Source: Vibrio tasmaniensis 1F-187 (GTDB taxonomy: Bacteria > Pseudomonadota > Gammaproteobacteria > Enterobacterales > Vibrionaceae). Taken from it: 5,171 nt of DNA. Positions 5,042 through 5,171 of the stretch are shown here, piece by piece. Below the pieces are notes generated by a model. It did not search any database and had not been told where the DNA came from. It saw nothing but the letters and a program-made list of their open reading frames with translations. The stretch lies in the NCBI RefSeq assembly GCF_000272405.2, contig NZ_AJZM02000040.1:1-5171 (forward strand), read 5' to 3'. A program made the position numbers and the translations under genes. How positions within the stretch are numbered: position 1 is the first letter of the stretch; each line of letters starts with the position of its first letter.

Positions 5042-5171
5042 ATGAGCAAGGAAACATTTGATAGCACTCGTTTTAACAAGAGTAACAACAAGCCTTTCGA
5101 AGAAGTTCTAGATGCGAACCTTTCAAGAAGAAACGTTCTGAAAGGCGGTCTTGGCATCAGTGCAATGACCG
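5042..5171 (+). CDS. phoX: PhoX-family Tat-exported phosphatase (N-terminus only)
   Basis: Only the first 43 codons are present; the gene runs off the right edge without a stop. After a polar N-region (MSKETFDSTRFNKSNNKPF, then EEVLDANL) comes the twin-arginine motif SRRNVLK (28-34) and the start of a weakly hydrophobic segment (GGLGISAMT). The FNKSNNKPFEEVLDANLSRR pattern is typical of the PhoX/DUF839 family. These are large Ca- and Fe-dependent periplasmic alkaline phosphatases that are folded in the cytoplasm and exported by Tat to release phosphate from organic esters. The Tat motif here has Val where the consensus has Phe. A strong ribosome binding site (AGGAAG, spacing eight) fixes the start. 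The Pho-box-like repeats upstream agree with a phosphate-starvation role. Since no catalytic residues are in the window, another Tat substrate with a similar leader remains possible. Confidence 0.75.
   Translation, partial: MSKETFDSTRFNKSNNKPFEEVLDANLSRRNVLKGGLGISAMT

Overview
The window looks like chromosomal DNA of a marine gammaproteobacterium, most probably Vibrionaceae (Vibrio or a close relative). This is inferred from the moderately AT-rich base composition, the codon usage, and the types of recognisable protein: a DUF469/YggL protein, a Tat-exported PhoX-type phosphatase, and an Lrp-type regulator divergent from an EamA exporter. No mobile element, phage gene, integron, CRISPR array, tRNA or rRNA was found.

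Layout. (1) 1-717: the 5' part of a membrane-anchored SH3-like protein on the minus strand, cut by the window edge, faces away across 105 bp from (2) a 191-residue exported helical protein at 718-1293. (3) A 260-bp spacer leads to an 80-residue orphan protein (1554-1796) that appears to have its own promoter and an excellent Rho-independent terminator at 1815-1848. (4) 1849-2033 holds no gene. It contains a 17-bp tandem array (1973-2049) that runs into the stop codon of the next gene. (5) An Lrp/AsnC-family regulator (2034-2492, minus) is divergent from a ten-segment EamA/DMT transporter (2642-3571, plus). The 149 bp between them carry several short symmetric elements that are good operator candidates. 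(6) A hairpin-rich spacer precedes an unrecognised 151-residue acidic helical protein (3723-4178). (7) This gene converges on a YggL-like gene (4455-4787, minus) across a spacer with a perfect 10-bp-stem terminator that can work in both directions. (8) The YggL-like gene is divergent from the start of a phoX-like gene (5042 to the window end), whose upstream region has a partial PhoB-box-like series of 11-bp repeats.

The clearest functional unit is the regulator/exporter pair. By analogy with known Lrp/AsnC-transporter pairs, the regulator probably senses an amino acid or related small molecule and controls export of it. The phoX start suggests a phosphate-starvation function extending beyond the right edge. 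The other genes look like single-gene transcription units. Three of the seven protein genes I would not assign to any family from sequence alone: the exported 191-residue, the 80-residue and the 151-residue proteins. I see no strong evidence for a novel multi-gene system here. The most distinctive items are the 17-bp array at the regulator's 3' end, the paired operator-like sites, and the orphan proteins.
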